This document shows positions 7,542 to 15,957 of a stretch of DNA of 38,822 bases, in pieces. The translations under genes and the position numbers were made by a program. Each line of letters begins with the position of its first letter. The stretch's first letter is position 1. Source of the stretch: Alphaproteobacteria bacterium (lineage in GTDB: Bacteria > Pseudomonadota > Alphaproteobacteria > JAEUKQ01 > JAIBAD01). Where the stretch lies: positions 1-38,822 of the forward strand of contig JAIBAD010000015.1 of the NCBI GenBank assembly GCA_019695395.1. The letters run 5' to 3'. A model generated the notes under the pieces. That model searched no databases. It had not been told where the DNA came from and worked only from the letters and a program-made list of their open reading frames with translations.

Positions 7542-8753
7542 ATGGGATTACTTGATAGATTTGCAAATGTTGCCCAACATTATGAAAATATTAAATCTTG
7601 TGGTGGAAATCCCTTTGCTGTCCAGATGGAAAAACTTTTATCCACAACCGAAGCTATCATTAATGGCCGTCCCACTCTTCTTGCGGGAACAAATAACTAT
7701 CTTGGACTAACCTTTAACCAAGAATGTATTAATGAAGCAAAACAAGCTCTTGATCATTATGGGTCAGGAACAACAGGGTCCCGTGTTGCTAATGGAAGTT
7801 ATGGCACTCATCAAGCTCTAGAAGAAGATCTTGCGGATTTTTATGGAAAAAAATATGCCATGATCTTTACCACAGGATATCAAGCTAATCTTGGTATTAT
7901 TTCGGCGCTCGCTGGTCCTAATGATTTTTTAATTCTTGATGCAGATTCACACGCCAGCATTTATGATGCAGCCAAACTTGGCCAAGCAACAGTTATCCGT
8001 TTTAAACATAATGACCCTGTTGATCTTGAAAAACGTCTGGCCCGTTTAGCAGACCAACCAGGAAATAAACTTATTGTGACCGAAGGCATTTATAGCATGC
8101 TTGGGGATCAAGCTCCTTTGGAGGAATTTGTTAAAATAAAGAAAAAATATGGCGCCTATCTTTTAGTTGATGAAGCCCACTCCCTGGGTGTTCTTGGCGA
8201 TAAAGGCCGGGGATTATGTGAAGCTGCTGGTGTTGAAGATGATGTTGATTATATTGTTGGTACATTCAGCAAAAGCTTTGGGGCTATTGGGGGATTCTGC
8301 GTTTCCAACGATCCCCAATTTGATCTTTTACGTGTTGTCTCAAGACCTTATATGTTCACAGCATCCTTACCCCCTGCCACGATTGCCTCTGTTCATACAG
8401 CCCTTAAGATTGTACGCCAACACCCAGAATTACGTATTCGCCTTTGGAATAATGCCCATTTCCTTTATGACGGATTAAAACATCAAGGATTTCAGCTTGG
8501 ACCTGTAAAAAGTCCTGTGGTTGCTGTTTATCTTCCTTCCCCAGAACTTGCCGTTGTCATGTGGAAACAGCTTTTAGATTCAGGTCTCTATGTTAATTTG
8601 GCTCTGCCACCTGCAACGCCTCAAGGTACGGCTTTATTACGTTGTAGTGTTTGTTCTGCCCATGAACGTCATCAACTGGAAACTATGATCAAAATTATGA
8701 CAGAAGTTGCCTATAAAGTTGGATATATGTTGGATTCAGCTGCTGTTGCATAA
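7542..8753 (+). CDS. spt: Serine palmitoyltransferase
   Basis: 403 residues, a fold-type I PLP enzyme of the alpha-oxoamine synthase family. It should condense L-serine with a long-chain acyl thioester to 3-ketosphinganine, the committed step of sphingolipid synthesis. Visible signatures are the GSGTTGSR loop (74-81), His137 in DADSHAS, Asp210 and His213 in VDEAHSLG, and the PLP lysine K244 in TFSKSFGAIGGF. AGTNNYLGL near residue 50 is shared with family members. KBL and BioF are close relatives. The neighbouring acyl-AMP ligase, carrier protein and ceramide synthase point strongly to SPT. The Shine-Dalgarno AAGGGGA is strong, and a large bidirectional terminator follows. Confidence 0.92.
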   Translation: MGLLDRFANVAQHYENIKSCGGNPFAVQMEKLLSTTEAIINGRPTLLAGTNNYLGLTFNQECINEAKQALDHYGSGTTGSRVANGSYGTHQALEEDLADFYGKKYAMIFTTGYQANLGIISALAGPNDFLILDADSHASIYDAAKLGQATVIRFKHNDPVDLEKRLARLADQPGNKLIVTEGIYSMLGDQAPLEEFVKIKKKYGAYLLVDEAHSLGVLGDKGRGLCEAAGVEDDVDYIVGTFSKSFGAIGGFCVSNDPQFDLLRVVSRPYMFTASLPPATIASVHTALKIVRQHPELRIRLWNNAHFLYDGLKHQGFQLGPVKSPVVAVYLPSPELAVVMWKQLLDSGLYVNLALPPATPQGTALLRCSVCSAHERHQLETMIKIMTEVAYKVGYMLDSAAVA

Positions 8754-8776
8754 ATAATCTTTACTATATAGATAGT

Positions 8777-8814
8777 AAAGGCAGCTTTGACATATATATG
8801 TCAAAGCTGCCTTT
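8777..8814. terminator. Bidirectional terminator between spt and the desaturase gene
   Basis: A 38-bp perfect palindrome with arm AAAGGCAGCTTTGACATAT (19 bp) lies between the 3' ends of two convergent genes. A T-rich tail follows on the plus strand. Confidence 0.85.
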
Positions 8815-8870
8815 AATTTAACTTTTCTTTATTTAATTTATTACCAATTTCTAAAAGTATTTTTCTAAAA

Positions 8871-9959
8871 TTAAGCTGCTTTCCTCATATTGGGATTGTG
8901 GGTATACCTATCTTTAAAAGAACCTTTCCATAAATCAAACACGATCTTCATAAAGCTTTTTTCTATTGTATGATGATAAAAGGAATTTTCCGGTAATTGA
9001 GACATTAAACGCTTATGGGCCTTCCCCAATGCATGATAAGGTAAAGCTGGAAAAAAATGATGTAGCGCATGATATCTAAGCCCCACAGGAAAAAGTAAAA
9101 ACGTCAAAGGTGAGAAACCAACAATATTTACTGAATCAACCAATTGGCTTACATAACTCATGCTATCACCCTTATTGCCATACCGATGGGCCGCCAAATT
9201 ACGAATCCAATTAAGCCCTGCGGCCCCCATACCTAAAATGTACACTTCGACCAAAACATGCGGTGCAATAACACCTGTCACCAAAGCTGTAAAAAATAAA
9301 GCTAGTACAATAAAACAGGCAACCTCTCCTAAAAGCCAAAGCCCTCTTTTTTCATTGGGGGGAAGCCTGCGGCGATATTTAGGATTACAGATATAAGAAG
9401 ACACATTTTCTAAAACCCAAATGCGCAATTTTGGTATAAACCATGATAAAGGTCCCAAAAATAAAAAACGAATAACCGCAAATAAAGGTAACAATGGTAC
9501 CTGAATCAAGTATAAGAGAATTGATTTGGTCGACCCACTTAATTGAACATATTCTCCATCCTTTGGGGTCCCATAATGACGCCAATTATGATGGTCTGTA
9601 TGGTTTTTATACATAAAAGAAGGTGTAAAGGTTGGTATTCCATAAAAAACATTCCAAAATAATTTAAACCCATTCATAACATTACCGGGCATGTGCACAA
9701 TTTCATGAATAAAAACACCAGCCCGAAATAATGCAAAAATAGAAACAAAAAAACTGCTAATTTGCCCAAAAGAAAAATTATCCGCCGTAAAATAAATATA
9801 GGCTGCCCCATAGGCAATTATTGTAGTTACAATAAAATCAAGCCAATATAAATAAGGTTTATAGATGAAAAGATCATCAACAATTGATTTTGCTTGTTGA
9901 ATAAAAACCCGTTCTTCTTCTCTGCTTAAAGCTGATAAAGTTTTAAAATCTGTTTCCAT
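8871..9959 (-). CDS. Membrane fatty acid desaturase, probable lipid-chain modifier of the locus
   Basis: 362 residues, a di-iron membrane desaturase (FA_desaturase superfamily). Histidine boxes are HEIVH (85-89), HTDHHNWRH (120-128) and HALHHFFPALPYH (297-309), with a further His258 in NLAAHRYGN. Hydrophobic segments at ~42-80, ~145-180 and ~205-250 fit the usual four-helix arrangement. These enzymes insert a double bond, or sometimes a hydroxyl, into a lipid-bound acyl chain. Being last in the operon with the lipid kinase and phosphatidyltransferase genes, it may act on the sphingoid base or the N-acyl chain; a general acyl desaturase remains possible. It starts 56 bp after the 10016 gene ends and has no strong Shine-Dalgarno. 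Confidence 0.85.
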   Translation of the reverse strand: METDFKTLSALSREEERVFIQQAKSIVDDLFIYKPYLYWLDFIVTTIIAYGAAYIYFTADNFSFGQISSFFVSIFALFRAGVFIHEIVHMPGNVMNGFKLFWNVFYGIPTFTPSFMYKNHTDHHNWRHYGTPKDGEYVQLSGSTKSILLYLIQVPLLPLFAVIRFLFLGPLSWFIPKLRIWVLENVSSYICNPKYRRRLPPNEKRGLWLLGEVACFIVLALFFTALVTGVIAPHVLVEVYILGMGAAGLNWIRNLAAHRYGNKGDSMSYVSQLVDSVNIVGFSPLTFLLFPVGLRYHALHHFFPALPYHALGKAHKRLMSQLPENSFYHHTIEKSFMKIVFDLWKGSFKDRYTHNPNMRKAA

Positions 9960-10015
9960 TTTCGTAAATTATATTTAGTTACTAAGACATTTAATATAAA
10001 GATTTTATATGTATT

Positions 10016-10975
10016 TTACAATATACGTTGCTTATAAAGTTTCCATAAAATCACAGGAGACGCCAGTAAAGGATGTTTTTTTTGCCATGGTGTTAAAGTC
10101 ATTGTAATACCGGAATGCCTTTTGATTTTCCATAAAACATAATCAACACCATTATCAAAAGTGAATGATGCTTTCATTAATCGTAAAAAATTTAAAATTC
10201 TTGCCCATATCGATCTTAAAAACCAAAGTAAGCTTTGACCATATATGTGATATGGGGAAAATTTTATTTCTTTTAATCGGTATATTATTTCATTATCTGT
10301 AGTTTCTTCTGACCATTTATATCCAAGATCTTTTAAAATCATGGGGGTAAGGTGTTGGTAATATGTTTGATTTGACATATATAAATCAACGGCTTTATTT
10401 GACTTTTCTGGTCTTAATTCTGCCCCGTACGTTTTAGAAAAAATACTAACCCACAGTTTTTTAATCGTAAAATTTGATCCCACTAATTGAATAGCTTGAT
10501 GAATTATAGTTTGGGACGCCAGTTTTAAAGCATTTATAATTTGTATCCTTGCTTTATCATTTTTCGTATAAATTAAACGAATGGGCTGTGAAAATCTTGC
10601 CCACAAGGCAGGTTGCCACGCCTTGGGTGAAACGCCGCGATAAAATTGGTCATAATTTATCACAGCATATTTGGCCTTTAACATGTGATTTTGCCATGGG
10701 ACAGATATAAAAAAAACATTGGGTGGTAAAAGATAATTAAAAAATGCCATTTTCTTTCTTGAATATGTTTCCAGGTATGAATCAACTACCACATAAAAAT
10801 CAAACAATTCGTCATCAAGCTTTTCAATATTTTTTTTACGCAAACATGATCCATAAAATATTATACATAAAGCATTTGGATATTTTTCTTGAATTTTTTG
10901 TGACAAGAAATCAACATAAGATTCACATGGTTGATTAATATGTTGGTCCAAAAAATTAGAAAAATATTGGGTCAT
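10016..10975 (-). CDS. Nucleotidyltransferase-fold protein of the sphingolipid head-group operon
   Basis: 319 residues with no membrane segment. Near the N-terminus FYGSCLR (residues 40-46) is followed by DELFDFYVVVD (55-65). This resembles the Gly-Ser...Asp-x-Asp core of Pol-beta-type nucleotidyltransferases, but the second metal-binding Asp is replaced (Asp59-Phe-Tyr61). The rest is unrecognised. The gene is 15 bp downstream of the lipid kinase and in the same operon as the phosphatidyltransferase. The Caulobacter ceramide-phosphoglycerate genes likewise group a kinase with a few partner enzymes, so a role in head-group attachment is likely. The exact reaction is not deducible from sequence. 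Confidence 0.75.
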   Translation of the reverse strand: MTQYFSNFLDQHINQPCESYVDFLSQKIQEKYPNALCIIFYGSCLRKKNIEKLDDELFDFYVVVDSYLETYSRKKMAFFNYLLPPNVFFISVPWQNHMLKAKYAVINYDQFYRGVSPKAWQPALWARFSQPIRLIYTKNDKARIQIINALKLASQTIIHQAIQLVGSNFTIKKLWVSIFSKTYGAELRPEKSNKAVDLYMSNQTYYQHLTPMILKDLGYKWSEETTDNEIIYRLKEIKFSPYHIYGQSLLWFLRSIWARILNFLRLMKASFTFDNGVDYVLWKIKRHSGITMTLTPWQKKHPLLASPVILWKLYKQRIL

Positions 10976-10990
10976 AATTTTTATATTTTT

Positions 10991-11980
10991 TTAAAAACAA
11001 ACAAATTTCAATTGATGATCAGCTTTAATTTTAACTGGATAATTGGGAAAAGATTTTATAATTTCCCCATCAATAATAAAATCATTATCGATCTCACATT
11101 CAAGTATTGTTGCGCAATTACTTATATATCCTAATTGTTCTAATTGGGTTTTATCTTTTTTTCGAAGCACAACCCATAAAGAGTTTAATAGATTAAGAGG
11201 TGGATAGGGTATACTTAAATATCGCAAAAAACCTTTTTCTTGTCCCCAAAATGGGTTCATTTTATACACTAACTGATTAAGGGTAGTAACAAAAAATATA
11301 AATTTTGGATTGGTATTAAATTCATTATTATTTGCTTTAAAATCAATTTTGTACTTTCTAAGTACATCATCTTGGCTTTTTGACCGCGGCATAAAAATAA
11401 GCTTTATAAAAAAATATATCATAGTGACCAAAATTGCCAAGGATTTAGCCAATCCCCAGCGATGGAATTTATTTCTTCCCATTAAAGTTAACTCTGTAAA
11501 AGCACCCATTCCAAGAAATAAACCAAATAAAGGTTTATGGTCTGGGTGAACAGAAACAGACAAAATAGGTTTCGTGATAATATTTTTAGCCCCATTGACC
11601 TCGGATGATAATGTTCTAAAAATTTTTTCTAACCTACCTTTTAACCCAATTTCTAGCGCAATAAGATTGGTACGACCACCTGGCAAAATAGCTAGCAAAG
11701 GTGGCGTTTTATAGTTTGTTTGTCCATTTAAAATTAAAGTTAAAATGGCTTGAACTGTACCATCCCCCCCACTAATCACTAATAAATCAACTTTGTGATC
11801 AGCACAATTATTAAGAAGTGTAATCAGATGGTCAAATTCTTTAATCTCTTGATAAAGTATATCTGGATATTGGCGTACGATTTTAGATAAAGCATTAAGT
11901 TTATATTTATTATACCAGCTTTGTGGATTAGCAATGACACCTATTTTTCGCAAAATTACGAATTTCTTTCCGATAGCCAA
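10991..11980 (-). CDS. DAGK-type lipid kinase, candidate ceramide kinase
   Basis: 329 residues. The diacylglycerol-kinase catalytic domain is clear: ANPQSW near residue 17, the nucleotide loop SGGDGTVQAIL (70-80) and the second glycine loop LPGGRTNLIALE (99-110). The usual second loop is PxGTxN, so Arg at the third position of that core is a variant. In Caulobacter the kinase of this family in the sphingolipid locus (CpgB) phosphorylates ceramide, the first step of ceramide phosphoglycerate synthesis. Neighbourhood supports the same substrate here; diacylglycerol or a sphingoid base are alternatives. The start lies 25 bp inside the end of the phosphatidyltransferase gene, so translational coupling is likely. 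Confidence 0.85.
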   Translation of the reverse strand: MAIGKKFVILRKIGVIANPQSWYNKYKLNALSKIVRQYPDILYQEIKEFDHLITLLNNCADHKVDLLVISGGDGTVQAILTLILNGQTNYKTPPLLAILPGGRTNLIALEIGLKGRLEKIFRTLSSEVNGAKNIITKPILSVSVHPDHKPLFGLFLGMGAFTELTLMGRNKFHRWGLAKSLAILVTMIYFFIKLIFMPRSKSQDDVLRKYKIDFKANNNEFNTNPKFIFFVTTLNQLVYKMNPFWGQEKGFLRYLSIPYPPLNLLNSLWVVLRKKDKTQLEQLGYISNCATILECEIDNDFIIDGEIIKSFPNYPVKIKADHQLKFVCF

Positions 11981-13161
11981 GACGTAATATGATCATGCTG
12001 GGATCTGAAATTTTCTGCAGAAACAGATTGATAGATATGGAATAAAACACAAAAAATACTCCACGCAGCTAAAGCGTAAAAAGCAATTTCGGGACTTCCC
12101 AAGGCTAGCCCTATCATAAGAATAACAAGATTAGGATTGCGTCTTGCAACAATAAGACGGAAAAATGAATCAATGGGGCGCCATACATGAATTTGAATCT
12201 TGTGACGCCACAAGAACCAACCTTCTAAAATTCGACCCGCAAGATAGCTAAGAAGAACCGCCCATAAAGCAAACCACCACCCTGTTGATTGCAATAATTC
12301 TGGCTTCAATGTGATAACACCCTGCCACCATGCCCACCACCAAAAAGGGGGATGGATATGATCAATACCATGATCAAAAATATTACCCAAAGGAGATGAC
12401 GTCATTGTGACACGGGCAAGTTTACCATCAACCGTATCAAGAAATGTCATAATCCAAGCTGTAATCATACCTAACCAAAAATGGCCCTCTACAAACAACC
12501 ACATAGTTAAAAGAACAAAAATCAAACTGACACTTGTTACCATATTGGGGGTAATGTTGGCTTGCGACGCCCAACGCGTCACAGGTCTTGCCAAAGGTGG
12601 CCATACATATTTTGTCACAAAATCCGTAACCCCTTTATACACACCCTTGAACATTCTTTTTTCAATTAAATCCATTGAATCATCTGGTAAGGAGAAAATG
12701 TAAGGGTCTGCTCGTTTACGCAAAGATCGGTTATAAGATGAGGTAAGATCACTTGGCTTTACAACTTTTAACCCTAAGGCTGCCGCTGCTTCTGGATTTA
12801 AGGGCGAAAGTTTCAATAATTGAACAGTGGCTGCAAAATTATCTGTCTGGCAATGGGCAGCTATAGGTAATAATTGATTATTCTTTTCCAAAACCAAAAT
12901 AATATCTGGTGTTTCAATAAGCGCTTTAATTAAGGTTTCATCGACCACATAATTTTGGTGACCTAAAACAACGGACGGTGCATCTTCATGAATAAGTGTC
13001 GTTTCATCGCCGATATCTTTGACTTCATAACGTTTAAAAGCACGGGTCCAACGCACATAAGAGGATGTTCCCCAAATTTTAATGTCACATTGACCTATAA
13101 TTCTGGCAACAGGTCTTGGTTTTTGAGCAGAGCGGGCAAGAATTTTACGAACACCATACAT
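11956..13161 (-). CDS. CDP-alcohol phosphatidyltransferase with degenerate N-terminal NTP-transferase-like domain
   Basis: 401 residues. The C-terminal membrane domain has the full family motif D242-x2-D245-G246-x2-A249-R250-x8-G259-x3-D263-x3-D267 and several hydrophobic helices (~205-400). The N-terminal ~150 residues resemble the back half of a nucleotidyltransferase domain, as in enzymes that fuse a cytidylyltransferase to this transferase. They lack the glycine-rich GxGxRL nucleotide loop, so that half should be inactive. It would transfer a phospho-alcohol from a CDP-alcohol to a lipid or small acceptor. Separate nucleotidyltransferases in the locus (19039, 19917) could provide the CDP donor. 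It is the first gene of a four-gene minus-strand operon; AAGG precedes the ATG. Confidence 0.85.
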   Translation of the reverse strand: MYGVRKILARSAQKPRPVARIIGQCDIKIWGTSSYVRWTRAFKRYEVKDIGDETTLIHEDAPSVVLGHQNYVVDETLIKALIETPDIILVLEKNNQLLPIAAHCQTDNFAATVQLLKLSPLNPEAAAALGLKVVKPSDLTSSYNRSLRKRADPYIFSLPDDSMDLIEKRMFKGVYKGVTDFVTKYVWPPLARPVTRWASQANITPNMVTSVSLIFVLLTMWLFVEGHFWLGMITAWIMTFLDTVDGKLARVTMTSSPLGNIFDHGIDHIHPPFWWWAWWQGVITLKPELLQSTGWWFALWAVLLSYLAGRILEGWFLWRHKIQIHVWRPIDSFFRLIVARRNPNLVILMIGLALGSPEIAFYALAAWSIFCVLFHIYQSVSAENFRSQHDHITSWLSERNS

Positions 13162-13331
13162 AGATTATCAAACCTTAAATTATTAATTTTTAATACTTTT
13201 TTAATCTTTTTTCTATAAAAACGAGCTATTTTATGTAAAACTTATATATGTTAATGCCTTTTCTTGCTGGGTTAATCAAGAAAATAATCTTAAGATACAT
13301 TTTTAAACTTTTGTGGTGTTGTATAAAATAT

Positions 13332-14243
13332 ATGACAAAAATTGCCCATTTTTCTGATCTTCATTTAAAACTACCTTCTTTACCTTTCTCTAAGGCTTTA
13401 AGCAAAAGATTGCTTGGTTTTTTATCATGGCATTGGCGGCGACGTCAAATTCATGATCATGGGGTTTTACCTGTTTTTCTTCAAGATTTATCCACCCAAC
13501 CTATTGATCATATGATTATTACAGGGGATTTAATTAATATTTCTTTGGAAGAAGAATATATAAATGCCCATCGATGGTTAGAAAATACAGGGTCACCGGA
13601 TAAAATTAGCATTATACCCGGAAATCATGATTGTTATGTCCCAGTACTATGGGAAAAATCGTTGGGATTATGGTCAAGATATATGACTAATGATTATGAT
13701 CAAAACCAAATGGCCGTAAAATCGTTTGATGATTTTCCGTATTTACGCATTAAAAATAATATAGCCATTATTGGCGTTTCATCCGCCAGGCCCATGCCCC
13801 TTTCCAGTGCAGCTGGAATTATTGGAACCAATCAACTCACAAAATTAGCTCATTTATTAGATTATTTAAAAGCCAAAAATCTATTTAAAATTATTCTTAT
13901 CCATCATCCACCTTTTACTTTAAAAGGTCATGAAAGAAAACAACTTCAAGATATATCTGCCTTTATAGAAACCATTAATCCTTATGGTGTTCATATGATT
14001 GTTCATGGCCATACCCATAGATCGGGACTAACAAAAATTAATACAGATCAGGGTTATATTCCTGTTGTTGGCGTACCTTCAATTTCATCCTATCCTGTCA
14101 AAAATAAGCCACATGCGCGCTATCATATTTATACCATCATCCAAAAATCGCAGAAATGGTTTGTTGATGTGGAAGTAAGAGGTTATAATAAAGTCACAAA
14201 TTTATTTAACCAAGAAGGTAGATTTACATTAGCTATCCCTTGA
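13332..14243 (+). CDS. Calcineurin-type metallophosphoesterase
   Basis: 303 residues from the ATG at 13332. An upstream in-frame ATG at 13248 would add a 28-residue hydrophobic stretch, but homologous enzymes begin right at the Thr-Lys-Ile-Ala-His motif, so the shorter form is preferred. Metal-site motifs are complete: Asp9-x-His11 in HFSDLHL, GDL at 65-67, GNHD at 97-100, the HHPPF histidine pair, and GHTH near the C-terminus. The family hydrolyses phosphomono- or diesters; substrates range from UDP-diacylglucosamine to cyclic nucleotides. Position at the head of the plus-strand operon with LptF/LptG-like permeases and ceramide synthase suggests a lipid-phosphate or nucleotide-lipid substrate. 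That is inference. It is divergent from the phosphatidyltransferase gene. Confidence 0.82.
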   Translation: MTKIAHFSDLHLKLPSLPFSKALSKRLLGFLSWHWRRRQIHDHGVLPVFLQDLSTQPIDHMIITGDLINISLEEEYINAHRWLENTGSPDKISIIPGNHDCYVPVLWEKSLGLWSRYMTNDYDQNQMAVKSFDDFPYLRIKNNIAIIGVSSARPMPLSSAAGIIGTNQLTKLAHLLDYLKAKNLFKIILIHHPPFTLKGHERKQLQDISAFIETINPYGVHMIVHGHTHRSGLTKINTDQGYIPVVGVPSISSYPVKNKPHARYHIYTIIQKSQKWFVDVEVRGYNKVTNLFNQEGRFTLAIP

Positions 14244-14287
14244 CCCATGATTTTAAATATTATTTATCACTATAATCAAATCACTCT

Positions 14288-14725
14288 ATGACCAATCAAA
14301 CTCTTTTAACTTTTAATTATCCGAACAGCATTATCCATGAGTATCATAATTGGGCTGTTTTATTGCGTCCGCAGCAGATAACTTTGGGCTCTTTAATTTT
14401 AGCCACGAAAAGTAATGCAACATCCTTTTCTAATCTTCAGGAACCATGTTTTATTGAATTACCAACTGTTATCAAAAACATTGAACATTCTTTAAAAAAA
14501 ATATTTAACTATCAAAAAATCAACTATTTAATGCTTATGATGGTTGACCCGCATGTTCATTGGCATGTCATACCCCGCTATGATCAACCCCAATTATTTG
14601 ATACAATAAGTTTTCAAGATCCTGGTTGGCCAGCTTTACCTAATTTTAAACATACAACCGCCTTATCTCAAGACCAATACGATCATTTATTGTCTTTTAT
14701 CAAAAAACAATGGGTCTTAGATTAA
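14288..14725 (+). CDS. HIT (histidine triad) family protein
   Basis: 145 residues. The triad is H89-V-H91-W-H93 followed by VIPR, the signature of HIT nucleotide hydrolases and transferases. Members split dinucleoside polyphosphates, nucleotide phosphoramidates or nucleotidyl conjugates through a histidine-nucleotide intermediate. Length matches the Ap4A-hydrolase-like branch. It lies 44 bp after the metallophosphoesterase gene, and its 3' end overlaps the first permease gene by 16 bp. A metabolic link with CDP-activated head groups is possible but unproven. Confidence 0.82.
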   Translation: MTNQTLLTFNYPNSIIHEYHNWAVLLRPQQITLGSLILATKSNATSFSNLQEPCFIELPTVIKNIEHSLKKIFNYQKINYLMLMMVDPHVHWHVIPRYDQPQLFDTISFQDPGWPALPNFKHTTALSQDQYDHLLSFIKKQWVLD

Positions 14726-15957
14726 GTCCTATGATTAAATTAATGTTAAGCAAAACCCGAATTATCGATTTATATATTTTACGCAAAACCCTCGTCCCTT
14801 TGCTTATGACTGTAAGTATTGCTTTATTTGCCCTTTTGCTTGAAAGGCTTATCCGTCTTTTAGATATGGTGGCCAATCAATCTGGATCATTGCAAATTAT
14901 TTTCAAAATGCTCGCGAGCCTTATTCCTCATTATCTTGGCATTGCCCTACCTGCTGCTTTTTTTGTGGGAACTATATTAACCGTCATGAAATTATGCCAA
15001 GATAATGAATTAGATGCTTTCCAATCTATGGGATATGGTATTCATCGTTTGCTTGTACCGCTTGGTGGACTTGCGCTTAGTCTTCTCTTGATCATTTTTT
15101 TAGTTATTGGTTTTATGCAACCCCATACGCGCTATGTTTATCGTGCACTTGTTTATGCTATTACACATACAGCTTTAAATGCAGTTTTACAGCGGGAGTC
15201 ATTTTTTACCGGTCTTGGAGGAATGACTATTTTTATTGATGATATCAATACCCAAGGACAATTATTAACAGGTATTTATATTCATGAACAAAAAAATAAT
15301 GAAGAGTTTATCACAACCACGGCCCATCATGGGGAAATTTTTCGTTCCAAAGATGATAACCAATTAATCCTTAGTTTAAATCAAGCATCACGTATTGAAT
15401 CCAATCAAAAAACTGGTCAAACCAATCTTTCATCTTTTGACAGACTTGATATTCCGCTCGACATTGCGTTTGACCAAGAAAAATTTCGTAATCGCGGATT
15501 AGGCGGGGAGAGAGAGCTTACCCTATTTGAACTTTTATCCCATGATGAAAATTTACTTAAAAATATCCCCCCCCAAAATGTTCAGGCTGAAATTCATTCA
15601 AGATTAGTTAGAGTTTTTAGTTTATTATTTTTACCTATTATGGCTATTCCTCTTGGGATTAGTAATCGCCGCATTAAACGTGGATTGGGTTTAGTCGCAG
15701 GATTAGTTTTGCTTGTGACCTATCATCATTTATTGCAATTTGGTGAAAATCTTGTTGAAACCAATAGTCTTTCACCTTGGATCGCTTTATGGTTTCCCTT
15801 TCTTCTTTATAGTTTTGCAAGTTGTTTTGCTTTATATTTAACTGTAACAAAACCAGGGTTTAATTTATTAGATAGTCTTGATAATATAAGCCATACAGTA
15901 ATCCAACCCATTAAAGAAAAAATTTATAAAAATTTATTTATATCAAAAATTAAATGA
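14710..15957 (+). CDS. LptF/LptG (YjgP/YjgQ) family permease, first of a pair
   Basis: 415 residues from the ATG at 14710; ATGs at 14731 and 14743 are alternatives and no Shine-Dalgarno decides. Topology fits the family: membrane helices at ~28-46, 66-92 and 115-136, a periplasmic domain from ~140 to 305, then three C-terminal helices. The cytoplasmic loop DNELDAFQSMGYG matches the conserved coupling region that contacts the LptB ATPase. In the LPS exporter, LptF and LptG form the inner-membrane channel that extracts the lipid. Here the pair lies between nucleotide-processing enzymes and ceramide-synthesis genes with no lptA, lptB, lptC or lptD nearby. Export of the sphingolipid product is therefore a reasonable alternative to housekeeping LPS export. 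Confidence 0.87.
   Translation: MGLRLSPMIKLMLSKTRIIDLYILRKTLVPLLMTVSIALFALLLERLIRLLDMVANQSGSLQIIFKMLASLIPHYLGIALPAAFFVGTILTVMKLCQDNELDAFQSMGYGIHRLLVPLGGLALSLLLIIFLVIGFMQPHTRYVYRALVYAITHTALNAVLQRESFFTGLGGMTIFIDDINTQGQLLTGIYIHEQKNNEEFITTTAHHGEIFRSKDDNQLILSLNQASRIESNQKTGQTNLSSFDRLDIPLDIAFDQEKFRNRGLGGERELTLFELLSHDENLLKNIPPQNVQAEIHSRLVRVFSLLFLPIMAIPLGISNRRIKRGLGLVAGLVLLVTYHHLLQFGENLVETNSLSPWIALWFPFLLYSFASCFALYLTVTKPGFNLLDSLDNISHTVIQPIKEKIYKNLFISKIK

Noticed and set aside
13248-13331. Hydrophobic N-terminal extension of the metallophosphoesterase as a membrane anchor
   Set aside because: No ribosome site at the upstream ATG, and family members start at the Asp-x-His motif; kept only as an alternative start.
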